Assembly: GCA_002354095.1 (NCBI GenBank)
Contig: DEKX01000033.1
Coordinates: 252 to 48,413 of the forward strand
Reading direction: 5' to 3'
DNA: 48,162 bases
Origin: Prevotella sp. UBA2711
Lineage (GTDB): Bacteria > Bacteroidota > Bacteroidia > Bacteroidales > Bacteroidaceae
Below the pieces are notes generated by a model, which had not been told where the DNA came from, searched no databases, and saw only the letters and a list, made by a program, of their open reading frames with translations. Both the position numbers and the translations under genes were made by a program. Of the stretch, positions 7,475-16,935 are shown piece after piece (position 1 is the first letter of the stretch; each line of letters starts with the position of its first letter).

Positions 7475-8797
7475 TTAAATCAGCGGAGCTACATATTTCA
7501 ATATAAAGAAGGCAGCGAGGATATACATCGTGGCAGAAATCTCACGATAGCGGCCTGAGCAAACCTTCACGAATACGAAAGAGAGCATACCGAGCACGAT
7601 ACCCTCGGAGATACTGCCCGCAAAGGGCATCATCAGCATGGTCATGAGACAAGGCATCGCCTCTGAGAAATCATCAAAATCAACGTGTACGATCTGGCGC
7701 AGCATCATGACACCCACCAAGAACAGCGCACTAGTAGTAGCTGCTGAAGGAATGATGAGGAAGATGGGTGAGAAGAACAGAGCTAGGAAGAACAGACCGG
7801 CAACCGTGAGGGCTGTAAGTCCTGTGCGTCCGCCCTCAACGATACCTGTCGTACTCTCAACATAAGTAGTCACGGTAGAAGTACCACAGAGAGCACCAAC
7901 GGTAGTACCGACGGCATCGGCCATCAGCGCTTTGTTGAGATGGTGGATTCTACCTGTTTCCGCATCCACCATCCCTGCACCCATAGAGGCACCTATCAAT
8001 GTTCCGATGGTGTCGAAGAGGTCCATGAACAAGAGAGTGGCTACAACTATGTAATAATTAATATCCAACGAGATAAAACGTGAGAAATCCATCTTCAGGG
8101 CAACAGGCTCTATGGATTGAGGCAGGCTTAGAACAGTGAAGTTTTCAGGAATCTGAGTAACACCAAAAGGAATACCTACCACCGTCATGATGAAGATAGT
8201 GTAGAACAAGGCGCCACGTACCTTTAGCGTCAGCAGGATAGCTCCCAACAAAATACCACTGACAGCCACTACGGAAGTTGGTGTCCAAGGGCCCAAACCT
8301 GTAACTGTGGCATCATTAACGACTACGATGCCACCATTTTTCAAACCAATGAAGGCTATGAACAGGCCAATACCCACCGAAATAGAATAACGGATATTAA
8401 TGGGAATAGCGTTGACTACAGCCTCACGGATTCTCAGAATAGTAAGGATTATGAAGAAAACACCCTCTATGAATACGGCTGCCAAGGCTTCCTGCCATGA
8501 ATAGCCCATTACCAAAACTAAAGTGTAGGCAAAGAATGCATTCAAGCCCATACCCGAAGCCAAGGCAAATGGCATCTTAGCATATAAAGCCATCACACAA
8601 GTGGCCACTACAGCAGCAATCACTGTTGCTGAGAACACGGCACCTTTTTCCATACCGGCATCACCCAGAATGATAGGATTGACAGCCAGAATGTAGGACA
8701 TGGTGAGGAAGGTTGTCAGACCAGCCATTAATTCCGTCTTTACCGAATGTTTTTGAGCATCAAAACCTAACAAAGATAAAATTGTTTTCATAAACAT
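7475..8797 (-). CDS. NCS2-family purine permease (AzgA-like guanine/hypoxanthine transporter)
   Basis: 440 residues with about 12 hydrophobic segments. The family pattern is recognisable: an N-terminal KTELMAGLTTFLTMSYIL motif, GMGLNAFFAYT, a DLFDTIGTLIGA motif in the middle and GTSTVTTYVESTTGI in the second half. These are typical of the AzgA branch, inner-membrane proton symporters for adenine, guanine or hypoxanthine. Two start codons (8797 and 8791) are possible. It lies 8 bp after lpxB and 28 bp before DUF5020, in one minus-strand operon with surE. Confidence 0.9.
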   Translation of the reverse strand: MFMKTILSLLGFDAQKHSVKTELMAGLTTFLTMSYILAVNPIILGDAGMEKGAVFSATVIAAVVATCVMALYAKMPFALASGMGLNAFFAYTLVLVMGYSWQEALAAVFIEGVFFIILTILRIREAVVNAIPINIRYSISVGIGLFIAFIGLKNGGIVVVNDATVTGLGPWTPTSVVAVSGILLGAILLTLKVRGALFYTIFIMTVVGIPFGVTQIPENFTVLSLPQSIEPVALKMDFSRFISLDINYYIVVATLLFMDLFDTIGTLIGASMGAGMVDAETGRIHHLNKALMADAVGTTVGALCGTSTVTTYVESTTGIVEGGRTGLTALTVAGLFFLALFFSPIFLIIPSAATTSALFLVGVMMLRQIVHVDFDDFSEAMPCLMTMLMMPFAGSISEGIVLGMLSFVFVKVCSGRYREISATMYILAAFFILKYVAPLI

Positions 8798-8805
8798 CTA
8801 TTATT

Positions 8806-9948
8806 TTATTTATTATTTAGTAATTCATACATTTGCCGTGCTGCTACATCGGGCGCATGACTGTCGCCTAAGCGACGATGAACCTCTTCATAGCCATCCA
8901 GCATCGCCTGGCGCGCTTTACCACCGGGCAGGATGGATTCCAGATGTTGGCGTATATTCTCTACACTGAAAGTATCGGCAACCAATTCAGGCACTACTTC
9001 GCTATCAGCAATCAGATTGACTAACGAAATATACTTCACCTTGATAAGATGTTTCTTCAAGAAGGCTATCACCCGCGGAATGGGGGTTTCATAGCACACC
9101 ACCTGAGGAACCTTAAACATACAAGTTTCCAAAGTGGCAGTACCGCTTGTGACGAGGGCGGCAGTGGCCTTGGAGAGCAGCGGGTATGTCTCGTTGATAA
9201 CGAGACGGACAGAACTGCCACGCAGGAAGGGCTCATAGTAATCAGTTGGGATGCTGGGAGCACCAGCCAATACGATACCATAATCACCAGCCAGATGGCG
9301 TGTAGCCTCAATCATGGCAGGCAGATTATCCTTGATTTCCTGCCGACGAGAGCCCGCAAGGAGGGCGATGACTGGCTGTCGGCTGTCGGTTGTCGACTGT
9401 TGGCTGTTGGCTTTCAGGTAGTCACGCACTTCCTGTGCCGTTGGGTTACCCACATAGTGGATAGGGTAATGATGTTTCTTCTCAAAGAAATCTACTTCGA
9501 AAGGCAGGATAGAAAAGAGTTCATCTACATCGCGTTTGATATTCTTGATGCGATATTCCTTCCATGCCCATATCTTGGGGGAAATATAATAGTAGATTTG
9601 AGGCTTTTTGCTTTTGGCTATCAGCCGTTGTCTTTTGATATATTTGGCTATCTTGAGATTGAAGCCTGGATAATCAACGAGGATGACAGCATCAGGCTGC
9701 CATTGAAGGATATCCTGCTGACACATCTTCATATTACGAAGGATGGTAGGAAGATGGAGAAGCACAGGGACAAAACCCATGTAAGCCAACTCCTTGTAGT
9801 GCTTGACCCGTGTACCACCGACAGCCGTCATCAGATCGCCTCCAAAAAAACGGAAATCAGCATCAGGGTCCTGTTTCTTGAGTGACAGCATCAGATGAGA
9901 TGCATGAAGGTCGCCACTCGCCTCGCCTACTATCAGATAATATTTCAT
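8806..9948 (-). CDS. lpxB: Lipid-A-disaccharide synthase LpxB
   Basis: Joins UDP-2,3-diacylglucosamine and lipid X in lipid A synthesis at the inner membrane. 380 residues, the normal length. Family features: MKYYLIVGEASGDLHAS at the N-terminus, DAVILVDYPGFNLKIAKY, the segment YYISPKIWAWKEYRI, and the UDP-sugar-binding region with SGTATLETCMFKVPQVVCY. Its start overlaps the surE stop (ATGA), indicating translational coupling. Around residues 178-191 the protein has a polar Ser/Gln/Thr linker encoded by six tandem 7-bp repeats (9374-9415), an insertion that is not part of the conserved fold. Confidence 0.95.
   Translation of the reverse strand: MKYYLIVGEASGDLHASHLMLSLKKQDPDADFRFFGGDLMTAVGGTRVKHYKELAYMGFVPVLLHLPTILRNMKMCQQDILQWQPDAVILVDYPGFNLKIAKYIKRQRLIAKSKKPQIYYYISPKIWAWKEYRIKNIKRDVDELFSILPFEVDFFEKKHHYPIHYVGNPTAQEVRDYLKANSQQSTTDSRQPVIALLAGSRRQEIKDNLPAMIEATRHLAGDYGIVLAGAPSIPTDYYEPFLRGSSVRLVINETYPLLSKATAALVTSGTATLETCMFKVPQVVCYETPIPRVIAFLKKHLIKVKYISLVNLIADSEVVPELVADTFSVENIRQHLESILPGGKARQAMLDGYEEVHRRLGDSHAPDVAARQMYELLNNK
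9374..9415. repeat. Six tandem degenerate heptamers inside lpxB
   Basis: On the plus strand the register is exact: GGCTGTC, GGCTGTC, GGTTGTC, GACTGTT, GGCTGTT, GGCTTTC. The block is 42 bp, so it keeps the lpxB frame and encodes a 14-residue polar linker. Related heptamer arrays are at 22489-22516, 29048-29082 and 43049-43090. Confidence 0.85.
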
Positions 9949-10715
9949 AAATCCCAGTCTTTCATCTGTTCTATCATCTCGTATGACGTCACGTCAATTT
10001 TAGTTGGTGTGATAGCCACATACCCATGCGTCAGCGCCCAGTTATCAGTATCTTCGGCCTCAGGGTCGTCATTACGATACTTACCCACCATCCACCAATA
10101 GTCGTAGCCACGGGCATGGTGATGCCTCTCTGTCTCGTCGTACCAGGTTCCTGGAGCCATACGGCAAACTTTCACCCCCTTGAATTTCTCAGCTACAGGA
10201 AAGTTGACATTCAGACAGACACCCTTGGGCAGTCCATCATCCAACACCTTACGTACTATCTTGCGGATATAAGGCTGCAAAGGGGTAAAATCGGCATCAG
10301 GATCATGGGAGCATAACGAGAAAGCGACAGAAGGAATATATTTCATACACCCCTCCAAAGTGACGCCCATTGTACCACTGTAATGAGTATTTACAGAGGC
10401 ATTATCGCCATGATTAATACCACCTATTACCATCTGAGGATAACGGTTTCGACACAGTTCGTCCAGTGCCAGTTTCACACTGTCAACAGGAGTGCCGCTA
10501 CACGACCACACCTCCACTCCCTTCTCTTTACTACGCTTAGTCAATGTGAGGGGAGTACCAGCTGTGAACGCACAGGCATAACCACTGCGCCCGCCATCGG
10601 GTGCACACACCAATATATCTGCCATGTCGCGAATCGTCTCTACCAGATAGTTAATGCCCTTCGCTTTATAGCCGTCATCATTGGAAATCAATATAAAAGG
10701 CTTCCCGTTTTTCAT
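9945..10715 (-). CDS. surE: 5'/3'-nucleotidase SurE
   Basis: A metal-dependent phosphatase that removes phosphate from 5'- and 3'-nucleotides and short polyphosphates. 256 residues. The N-terminal metal-binding motif ISNDDGYKAKG is intact, followed by VCAPDGGRSG, the VDSVKLAL segment, a GGINHGDNA motif and YSGTMGVTLEG. First gene of a minus-strand operon with lpxB, coupled through a 4-bp overlap. The promoter is at 10736-10743. It is divergent from parA, a common arrangement in this phylum. Confidence 0.95.
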   Translation of the reverse strand: MKNGKPFILISNDDGYKAKGINYLVETIRDMADILVCAPDGGRSGYACAFTAGTPLTLTKRSKEKGVEVWSCSGTPVDSVKLALDELCRNRYPQMVIGGINHGDNASVNTHYSGTMGVTLEGCMKYIPSVAFSLCSHDPDADFTPLQPYIRKIVRKVLDDGLPKGVCLNVNFPVAEKFKGVKVCRMAPGTWYDETERHHHARGYDYWWMVGKYRNDDPEAEDTDNWALTHGYVAITPTKIDVTSYEMIEQMKDWDL

Positions 10716-10735
10716 TAAAAAATCCTATTTGGCTG

Positions 10736-10743
10736 CAAAATTA
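10736..10743 (-). promoter_or_regulatory. -7 element TAATTTTG for the surE-lpxB operon
   Basis: A TAnnTTTG element on the minus strand, 20 bp upstream of the surE ATG. An 8-bp hairpin TGGGAGAA/TTCTCCCA (about 10753-10776) separates it from the divergent parA promoter. Confidence 0.6.
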
Positions 10744-10786
10744 ATAAAAAAGTGGGAGAAATGTCTGATTCTCCCATAAAAATTAG

Positions 10787-10794
10787 TAACTTTG
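10787..10794 (+). promoter_or_regulatory. -7 element TAACTTTG for the parAB operon
   Basis: A perfect TAnnTTTG element. A TTG codon at 10792 that extends the parA frame lies inside this box, so translation cannot begin there; usable starts are the ATGs at 10804 and 10828. Confidence 0.65.
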
Positions 10795-10827
10795 CAACCT
10801 AATATGCACAAAAGTGTAAGACTGATT

Positions 10828-11592
10828 ATGGGAAAGATTATAGCTTTAGCAAATCAAAAGGGCGGTGTAGGTAAGACTACGACAACGATTAACCTCGCTG
10901 CCTCACTCGCCACACTGGAAAAGACGGTCTTAGTGGTTGACGCTGACCCTCAGGCCAATGCATCCAGTGGACTGGGCGTTAATATTCAGGAAGTGGAATG
11001 CTCTTTATACGAATGTATCATCGATAAGGCCGACGTGCGCGATGCTATCTACACCACAGATATCGAAGGACTGGACATCATTCCCAGTCACATTGATCTG
11101 GTGGGTGCAGAGATAGAGATGCTGAACCTAAAAAACAGGGAGAACGTGATAGGAAAGCTGTTGGCTCCTATCCGTGATGACTACGACTACATACTGATTG
11201 ACTGTTCGCCATCACTGGGACTCATTACAGTGAATGCCTTGACAGCAGCCAATTCGGTGATTATCCCTGTGCAGTGCGAATACTTTGCCCTTGAGGGTAT
11301 CAGCAAATTGCTCAACACCATCCGTATCATCAAGAGTAAGCTCAATCCGAAATTGGAAATCGAGGGATTCCTGCTGACGATGTACGACTCTCGTCTGCGT
11401 CTTGCCAACCAGATTTACGACGAAGTAAAGCGCCACTTCCAGGAATTGGTGTTCAAAACCGTTATCCAGCGTAATGTCAAACTCTCCGAAAGTCCCAGTC
11501 ATGGACTGCCTGTCATCCTCTACGATGCAGATTCGACAGGATCGAAGAATCATCTGGCACTGGCAAAGGAGATTATTAACAAAAACAGCTAA
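10828..11592 (+). CDS. parA: Chromosome partitioning ATPase ParA (Soj)
   Basis: A deviant Walker ATPase that positions the ParB-bound origin region. From the chosen ATG the protein is 254 residues and begins MGKIIALANQKGGVGKTTTT, with the deviant Walker A KGGVGKTT at residues 11-18. Further motifs are VLVVDADPQANA, LIDCSPSLGLITVNAL and PVQCEYFALEG. The ATG at 10828 is preferred because ParA homologues start just before this lysine motif; 10804 is an alternative. It heads parA-parB-DUF5683-mltD-rel, all in one direction with gaps of 16-31 bp. Confidence 0.95.
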   Translation: MGKIIALANQKGGVGKTTTTINLAASLATLEKTVLVVDADPQANASSGLGVNIQEVECSLYECIIDKADVRDAIYTTDIEGLDIIPSHIDLVGAEIEMLNLKNRENVIGKLLAPIRDDYDYILIDCSPSLGLITVNALTAANSVIIPVQCEYFALEGISKLLNTIRIIKSKLNPKLEIEGFLLTMYDSRLRLANQIYDEVKRHFQELVFKTVIQRNVKLSESPSHGLPVILYDADSTGSKNHLALAKEIINKNS

Positions 11593-11623
11593 TGGTAAAT
11601 AGCTTTTAGCAAATAGCAGAATT

Positions 11624-12544
11624 ATGGCAGTAAGAAAGAAATATGATAGAAGTGTACTGGGACGCGGGCTCGACGAAATAGGTGGAGGGCGCGGACTGGA
11701 TGCTCTGATAGATACTGGTGAAGTACATACGCAGGGCAGTTCCAATCTCAACGAGATAGAAATTGCACTGATCGACCCCAATCCCAATCAGCCCCGTCGG
11801 GAGTTTGACCAAGAGGCTTTGCAGGAATTAGCCAACAGCATTCAGGAAGTTGGCATCATTCAGCCCATCACTCTACGCCAAGTGGAGAATGGCCGTTATC
11901 AGATTATTGCCGGCGAGCGCCGTTGGCGCGCCTCGCAATTGGCTGGTCTGACCAGTATTCCTGCCTACATCCGTACCGTTGAGGACGAAGGTGTCATGGA
12001 GATGGCGCTTGTAGAGAACATCCAGCGTGAAGACCTGAATGCCATTGAGGTGGCACTGGCTTATCAGCACCTTGCAGAAGCAACGGGTATGACACAGGAT
12101 AAAATCTCGAAGCGTGTGGGCAAGAGTCGCGCCGCAGTCACCAACTATCTGCGCCTGCTGAAACTGCCTGCTCAAGTGCAGATGGCACTGAAGAACCATG
12201 AGATAGACATGGGGCATGCGCGTGCCCTGCTGTCGATTGACAGTCCTTCAACACAAATCAAACTCTTTAGGGAGATTCAGAAGCAACAGTATTCCGTTCG
12301 TAAGGTGGAGGAATTGGTACAGGCTTTGAAAAATGGTGAAGACATCAAGACCAGCAAGGGAAAATTGGCTGGTAAGTCACAACTTCCTGAGGAATTCAAT
12401 ATACTGAAACAACGTCTGTCACAATTCTTCCAAGCCAAGGTACAGATGACATGTTCACCAAAGGGCAAGGGTAAAATCAGCATTCCGTTTGCCAACGAGG
12501 AAGAATTGGAGCGTATCATGAATGCGCTTGACAGTGTCAAATAA
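11624..12544 (+). CDS. parB: Chromosome partitioning protein ParB (Spo0J)
   Basis: A CTP-dependent DNA clamp that loads at parS sites and stimulates ParA. 306 residues. The N-terminus LGRGLDEI is the usual ParA-contacting sequence. The ParB/Srx CTPase domain has PNPNQPRREFD, GIIQPITLR and GERRWRAS, and is followed by ALVENIQREDLNAIE and a helix-turn-helix (KISKRVGKSRAAVTNYLRLL). A C-terminal dimerisation segment follows a basic linker. I did not find a parS-like palindrome nearby. It begins 31 bp after parA. Confidence 0.95.
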   Translation: MAVRKKYDRSVLGRGLDEIGGGRGLDALIDTGEVHTQGSSNLNEIEIALIDPNPNQPRREFDQEALQELANSIQEVGIIQPITLRQVENGRYQIIAGERRWRASQLAGLTSIPAYIRTVEDEGVMEMALVENIQREDLNAIEVALAYQHLAEATGMTQDKISKRVGKSRAAVTNYLRLLKLPAQVQMALKNHEIDMGHARALLSIDSPSTQIKLFREIQKQQYSVRKVEELVQALKNGEDIKTSKGKLAGKSQLPEEFNILKQRLSQFFQAKVQMTCSPKGKGKISIPFANEEELERIMNALDSVK

Positions 12545-12564
12545 CAAATAGATAGAATCCCGTT

Positions 12565-13317
12565 TTGAAACAACAGAATATCATATATGTACTACGCATG
12601 CTGACTGTCACTATTCTGATAGTGATTGGCATTCCTGTGGTGGCACAGACTGATTCAGTTCCCAATACACGTAATGACAGTATTGCTGCCATGATGGCGC
12701 GTATAGACTCTCTGACTCGTGCCGATTCCGTTGTCACCTTGCCTGAAGAACCTGTCCAGTCGGTAATGATTGACAGTACCAGGATCGTCAAGCCCCAGCG
12801 TGATTGGAATACCTGGCGTCCCGACCCCAAGAGAGCATTGTGGTTGGCACTGGTATTACCCGGCGCAGGACAGATTTACAACCGTAAGTACTGGAAACTA
12901 CCCATTATCTATGGCGGTTTCATCGGTTGCATCTACGCCCTCACATGGAATAACATGATGTATAAGGACTATTCGCAGGCCTATATCGACCTCATGGACA
13001 ATGACCCTAGTACAGCCAGTTATAATAAGTTCCTGCACTTGGGTGTAACCATCGACAGTTCAAACGAAGCCCGATACAAAGAGATTTTCAAGAGCCGTAA
13101 GGACAAATACCGCCGTTGGCGCGACTTGAGTATCTTTGTAATGATTGGTGTCTATGCGCTATCCGTCATCGACGCTTATGTGGACGCAGAGCTGTCGGCT
13201 TTCGATATTTCGAAAGACCTTAGCCTGAAGGTGGAGCCAACTGTTATTAACAATCATGGCGGAGGTAACCCACTGCAGGCTCAGTCGTTGGGTGTAAACT
13301 GTAAGTTGAATTTTTAA
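12565..13317 (+). CDS. DUF5683 domain-containing exported membrane protein
   Basis: About 250 residues. An N-terminal signal sequence ending near VVAQTDSV is followed by a low-complexity Ser/Asp/Thr region. The conserved domain then starts at WRPDPKRALWLALVLPGAGQ and IYNRKYWKLPIIYGGF, with hydrophobic segments. I recognise this as DUF5683, which regularly sits between parB and a lytic transglycosylase in Bacteroidota. Function is unknown. The annotated start is a TTG that supplies the positive n-region (K, R); the first ATG at 12598 would leave a signal peptide without positive charge, so TTG is favoured. An in-frame stop lies just upstream. Confidence 0.85.
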   Translation: MKQQNIIYVLRMLTVTILIVIGIPVVAQTDSVPNTRNDSIAAMMARIDSLTRADSVVTLPEEPVQSVMIDSTRIVKPQRDWNTWRPDPKRALWLALVLPGAGQIYNRKYWKLPIIYGGFIGCIYALTWNNMMYKDYSQAYIDLMDNDPSTASYNKFLHLGVTIDSSNEARYKEIFKSRKDKYRRWRDLSIFVMIGVYALSVIDAYVDAELSAFDISKDLSLKVEPTVINNHGGGNPLQAQSLGVNCKLNF

Positions 13318-13333
13318 CAAAACCAAATAAAGA

Positions 13334-14635
13334 ATGATAAGCAAGAAATTTTTGATGCTGCTCGCCATCCTGTTTGGCATTTCCTTCTCTGTGCAAGCAC
13401 AGATTGTTGTCGATGAGAATAATGATGAAGTAGATGAAGAAGACGAACTCGTAGTCACTGACCAAAATGGCGATGAAGAGGTCATTGACTTTCCTGAGGC
13501 CATGACCTACGATTTAGACAGTCTGCTCAATGAATATATGGCTAAGACATATCTCACGAAAGAAGACTGTAATCTGAAAAACGAGAATATCGACTATCCG
13601 GAAGAGGTATTTATAGAACGCCTTTCACGTATGCCTACCGTCATGGAAATGGCTCATAATAACGTGGTTCAGAACTTTATCGACCGCTACGCCAAGCGTC
13701 TGCGTGGTACAATATCCTACTGTTTGGGAGCAGGCAATTTCTATATGCCAATCTTCGAAGAGGCTTTGGAGGCTTATCAGATACCCCTCGAACTGAAATA
13801 TTTGCCTGTCATTGAGTCGGCACTCAACCCACGTGCTGTATCGCGTGTGGGGGCTACAGGTCTGTGGCAGTTTATGCTGGCTACAGGTAAACAGTATAAT
13901 CTGAAAATCAATTCACTGGTTGACGAGCGTCGCGATCCTATCAAAGCATCATACGCCGCCGCCAACTTGCTGAGCGATCTTTATAAGGTGTTTGGCGACT
14001 GGAATCTGGTAATTGCCGCCTATAACTGCGGGCCAGGCAACGTCAGCAAGGCTATTCAGCGTTCAGGTGGTTCTAAAGACTATTGGCAAATCTATCCCTA
14101 TCTGCCCAGAGAGACACGTGGCTATGTACCTGCCTTCATTGCAGCCAACTATATGATGACCTACTATTCATTGCACAATATCTGTCCGATGAGTAGTCGT
14201 CTGCCTGCTCAGACAGATACGGTCATGGTCAGCAAGAAGATGCATTTCGAACAGATAGCTCAGGTCTTGAATCTGGATATAGAGATGATTCGTGCCCTCA
14301 ACCCCATGTATCGTCGCGACATCATCCCTGCCAATAGTGACGAACTATATGCCCTCCGCCTGCCACAGTCAGAGGTCAACCATTTCATTGAACTACAAGA
14401 CTCAATAGTCAATTTTAGAGCCAACGAACTGCTAACTAATCGCATTTCTGTTGAGGTGAACGACTATACCCCCACCTATTATCACAAGAGTAAACGTGGC
14501 TACAAGAAGGGACGTAAGGGTCGTATCGGTCGCCATAGTAAGGCGTATCGTAGTGGCAAGTCCAAGGCTCACAGACGCAGTAAGGCCCGTGGTGGCAAGA
14601 AAAAGAAGTCTTCAAGAAGGAGAAGACGCAGATAA
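13334..14635 (+). CDS. Membrane-bound lytic murein transglycosylase, MltD-like
   Basis: Cleaves peptidoglycan glycan strands. 433 residues: a signal peptide (cleavage near SVQAQ), a very acidic linker (DENNDEVDEEDE), then a lysozyme-like SLT domain. The catalytic glutamate is in VIESALNP (E161), with GATGLWQFM, DERRDP and AAYNCGPGNVSKAI downstream. The region after about residue 290 resembles one LysM-type unit. The C-terminus is an unusually basic tail with KRGYKKGRKGRIGRHSKAYR-type repeats, ending in a run of arginines, and could bind peptidoglycan, teichoic-like polymers or nucleic acid; that is a guess. Fourth gene of the parA operon. Confidence 0.9.
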   Translation: MISKKFLMLLAILFGISFSVQAQIVVDENNDEVDEEDELVVTDQNGDEEVIDFPEAMTYDLDSLLNEYMAKTYLTKEDCNLKNENIDYPEEVFIERLSRMPTVMEMAHNNVVQNFIDRYAKRLRGTISYCLGAGNFYMPIFEEALEAYQIPLELKYLPVIESALNPRAVSRVGATGLWQFMLATGKQYNLKINSLVDERRDPIKASYAAANLLSDLYKVFGDWNLVIAAYNCGPGNVSKAIQRSGGSKDYWQIYPYLPRETRGYVPAFIAANYMMTYYSLHNICPMSSRLPAQTDTVMVSKKMHFEQIAQVLNLDIEMIRALNPMYRRDIIPANSDELYALRLPQSEVNHFIELQDSIVNFRANELLTNRISVEVNDYTPTYYHKSKRGYKKGRKGRIGRHSKAYRSGKSKAHRRSKARGGKKKKSSRRRRRR

Positions 14636-14660
14636 TATATATAAATAAGGTGTAAGTTAT

Positions 14661-16931
14661 ATGGAAGACGAGAAAGAGAAATTACGCGAGGATAATGACG
14701 AACAGATGGTTGATGATGCGTTCCAACATCTGTTAGACAGTTATTTAGCATCACGTCACCGTAAGAAAGTTGATATCATCACCAAGGCGTTCAACTTTGC
14801 CCGCCAGGCTCACAAGGGTGTGCGTCGTCTGTCGGGTGAACCTTATATCCTGCACCCTATTGCTGTCGCACAGATAGCGTGCGAAGAAGTGGGACTGGGT
14901 TCTACCAGTATATGTGCAGCCTTGCTTCATGATGTAGTAGAAGATACCGACTACACCACTGAGGACATTGAAAATATTTTCGGTGCCAAGATAGCCCAGA
15001 TTGTGGATGGTCTGACCAAAATCAGTGGTGGAATCTTCGGCGAGCAGGCTTCTGCTCAGGCTGAAAACTTCAAAAAGCTGCTGCTGACGATGAGTGATGA
15101 CATCCGTGTCATTCTCATCAAGATATGCGACCGTCTGCATAATATGCGCACCTTAGAGTCGCAACCAGCCAACAAACAATACAAGATTGCTGGCGAGACG
15201 CTTTATATTTACGCTCCTCTCGCTAATCGTCTGGGCCTCAACAAGATTAAGTCGGAACTGGAAAATCTGAGTTTCCGCTATGAACATCCTGACGAATATA
15301 ACAGCATTAAGGCAAAACTGGCTTCTACAGAGGCATCGCGCCACGAACTCTTCGATCAGTTCACGGCTCCTATTGAGGACGCTCTGAAACAAATGGGAGT
15401 GAAGTATCAAATCAAGGAGCGCGTCAAGACACCCTACTCCATCTGGAACAAGATGCAGAACAAGCATGTGACTTTCGATGAGGTTTACGACATACTGGCT
15501 GTGCGCATCATTTTTACTCCTAATAAGCGAGAAGAGGAAATCAATGAGTGCTTCAATATCTATGTGGCTATCTCGAAAATATATAAGAGTCATCCCGACC
15601 GTCTGCGCGACTGGCTGAGTCATCCGAAAGCCAATGGCTACCAAGCTCTGCACGTCACCCTGATGTCGAAGCAAGGACGATGGATTGAGGTACAGATTCG
15701 TTCCGACCGCATGGACGAGATAGCCGAACAAGGTTTTGCTGCGCATTGGAAATACAAGGACGGTATGGAGAAGGAGTTCACAGAGGACGAGACAGAACTC
15801 AATGAGTGGTTACGCACCATCAAGGAGATTCTCGACGACCCACAGCCTGATGCCATGGACTTCCTCGATGCTATCAAGCTCAACCTCTTTGCCTCTGAAA
15901 TCTTCGTCTTCACGCCCAAGGGCGAAATCAAGACCATGCCTACGGGCTGTACGGCACTCGACTTTGCCTTCTCGATACACACCTTCTTAGGGTCGCATTG
16001 TATCGGTGCCAAAGTGAACCATAAGCTTGTTCCACTCTCCCACAAATTGCAGAGTGGCGACCAGGTGGAGATTCTCACTTCCAAGTCGCAACACGTTCAG
16101 GCATCGTGGATTAATTTCGTCTCAACAGCCAAGGCACGTGCCAAGATACAGGCCATCTTGCGCCGTAACGGCAGGGAGATTCAGAAACTTGGAGAGGATA
16201 TGCTGGAAGAGTTCCTTCGGAAGAACGACATCGAGAACACACCTGCAGTAGCCGACCAATTGGCAGCTTTCCATGAATCCAACAATAGGGAGGAATTCTT
16301 CCAAGCCATTGGCGACAAGACGATTCTCTTAGGCGAGAAAGACCTTGACGAGTTGCATGGCAAGAATGCTACTTCCGGAAAGAGGGGATGGCGCCGTCTC
16401 GTGCCCTTCCTTGGCAAGAGCAAACAGAAGAAAGCGGATACTGAAACCCAGGAGTTTTTCGTGGTTCCTGAGAAGTTCAACCGCAAGAAACCAATTTATA
16501 TCAACGACGAAAATATTGGTCAATATAAGTTCCGTCATTGTTGCCATCCTATCCCAGGCGACGATATATTGGGCTTCATTGATAACAAACATCGCATTGA
16601 GATTCACAAGCGTGACTGTCCTGTAGCCAACAAGCTCAAGACCAGCTACGGCAATCGCATCCTGGATGCCAAATGGGACATGCATAAACGCCTCTTCTTC
16701 GATGCTACCATCCACATCGAGGGTATTGACCGCATGGGTATGGTAATGGACATTTCAAGTGTTATTTCCTCACAGATGAATGTCAATATCCATAAATTTT
16801 CCATCACCAGCGAGGAAGGTGTCTTCGAAGGCGACATAGAAATCCGCGTTCACGATCGTGAGGATGTTAAAACCATTATTGACCAACTGAAAAAAATTGA
16901 CGGACTGCAAGAAGTAACGCAAACAATGTAA
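14661..16931 (+). CDS. Bifunctional (p)ppGpp synthetase/hydrolase (RelA/SpoT family)
   Basis: Controls the stringent response by making and degrading (p)ppGpp. 756 residues. The N-terminal HD hydrolase domain has HDVVEDTDYT (H90-D91) and ICDRLHNMRTL. The synthetase domain carries RVKTPYSIWNKM, VYDILAVRIIF, NGYQALHVT and EVQIRS. A TGS domain follows (IFVFTPKGEIKTMPTGCTAL). A zinc-finger-like segment has FRHCCHPIPGDDI, and an ACT domain closes the protein. Hydrolase motifs are intact, so it is probably a bifunctional Rel enzyme. The pectinesterase gene follows 4 bp after its stop. Confidence 0.95.
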   Translation: MEDEKEKLREDNDEQMVDDAFQHLLDSYLASRHRKKVDIITKAFNFARQAHKGVRRLSGEPYILHPIAVAQIACEEVGLGSTSICAALLHDVVEDTDYTTEDIENIFGAKIAQIVDGLTKISGGIFGEQASAQAENFKKLLLTMSDDIRVILIKICDRLHNMRTLESQPANKQYKIAGETLYIYAPLANRLGLNKIKSELENLSFRYEHPDEYNSIKAKLASTEASRHELFDQFTAPIEDALKQMGVKYQIKERVKTPYSIWNKMQNKHVTFDEVYDILAVRIIFTPNKREEEINECFNIYVAISKIYKSHPDRLRDWLSHPKANGYQALHVTLMSKQGRWIEVQIRSDRMDEIAEQGFAAHWKYKDGMEKEFTEDETELNEWLRTIKEILDDPQPDAMDFLDAIKLNLFASEIFVFTPKGEIKTMPTGCTALDFAFSIHTFLGSHCIGAKVNHKLVPLSHKLQSGDQVEILTSKSQHVQASWINFVSTAKARAKIQAILRRNGREIQKLGEDMLEEFLRKNDIENTPAVADQLAAFHESNNREEFFQAIGDKTILLGEKDLDELHGKNATSGKRGWRRLVPFLGKSKQKKADTETQEFFVVPEKFNRKKPIYINDENIGQYKFRHCCHPIPGDDILGFIDNKHRIEIHKRDCPVANKLKTSYGNRILDAKWDMHKRLFFDATIHIEGIDRMGMVMDISSVISSQMNVNIHKFSITSEEGVFEGDIEIRVHDREDVKTIIDQLKKIDGLQEVTQTM

Positions 16932-16935
16932 CAAT

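Noticed and set aside
9049..9885. Plus-strand open frame of 278 codons opposite lpxB
   Set aside because: lpxB is complete and conserved on the other strand; the plus frame has no promoter or motif.
10828..12544. Searched for a parS-like palindrome near parAB
   Set aside because: I could not find a convincing 16-bp parS palindrome by eye; a motif scan of the whole genome would be needed.
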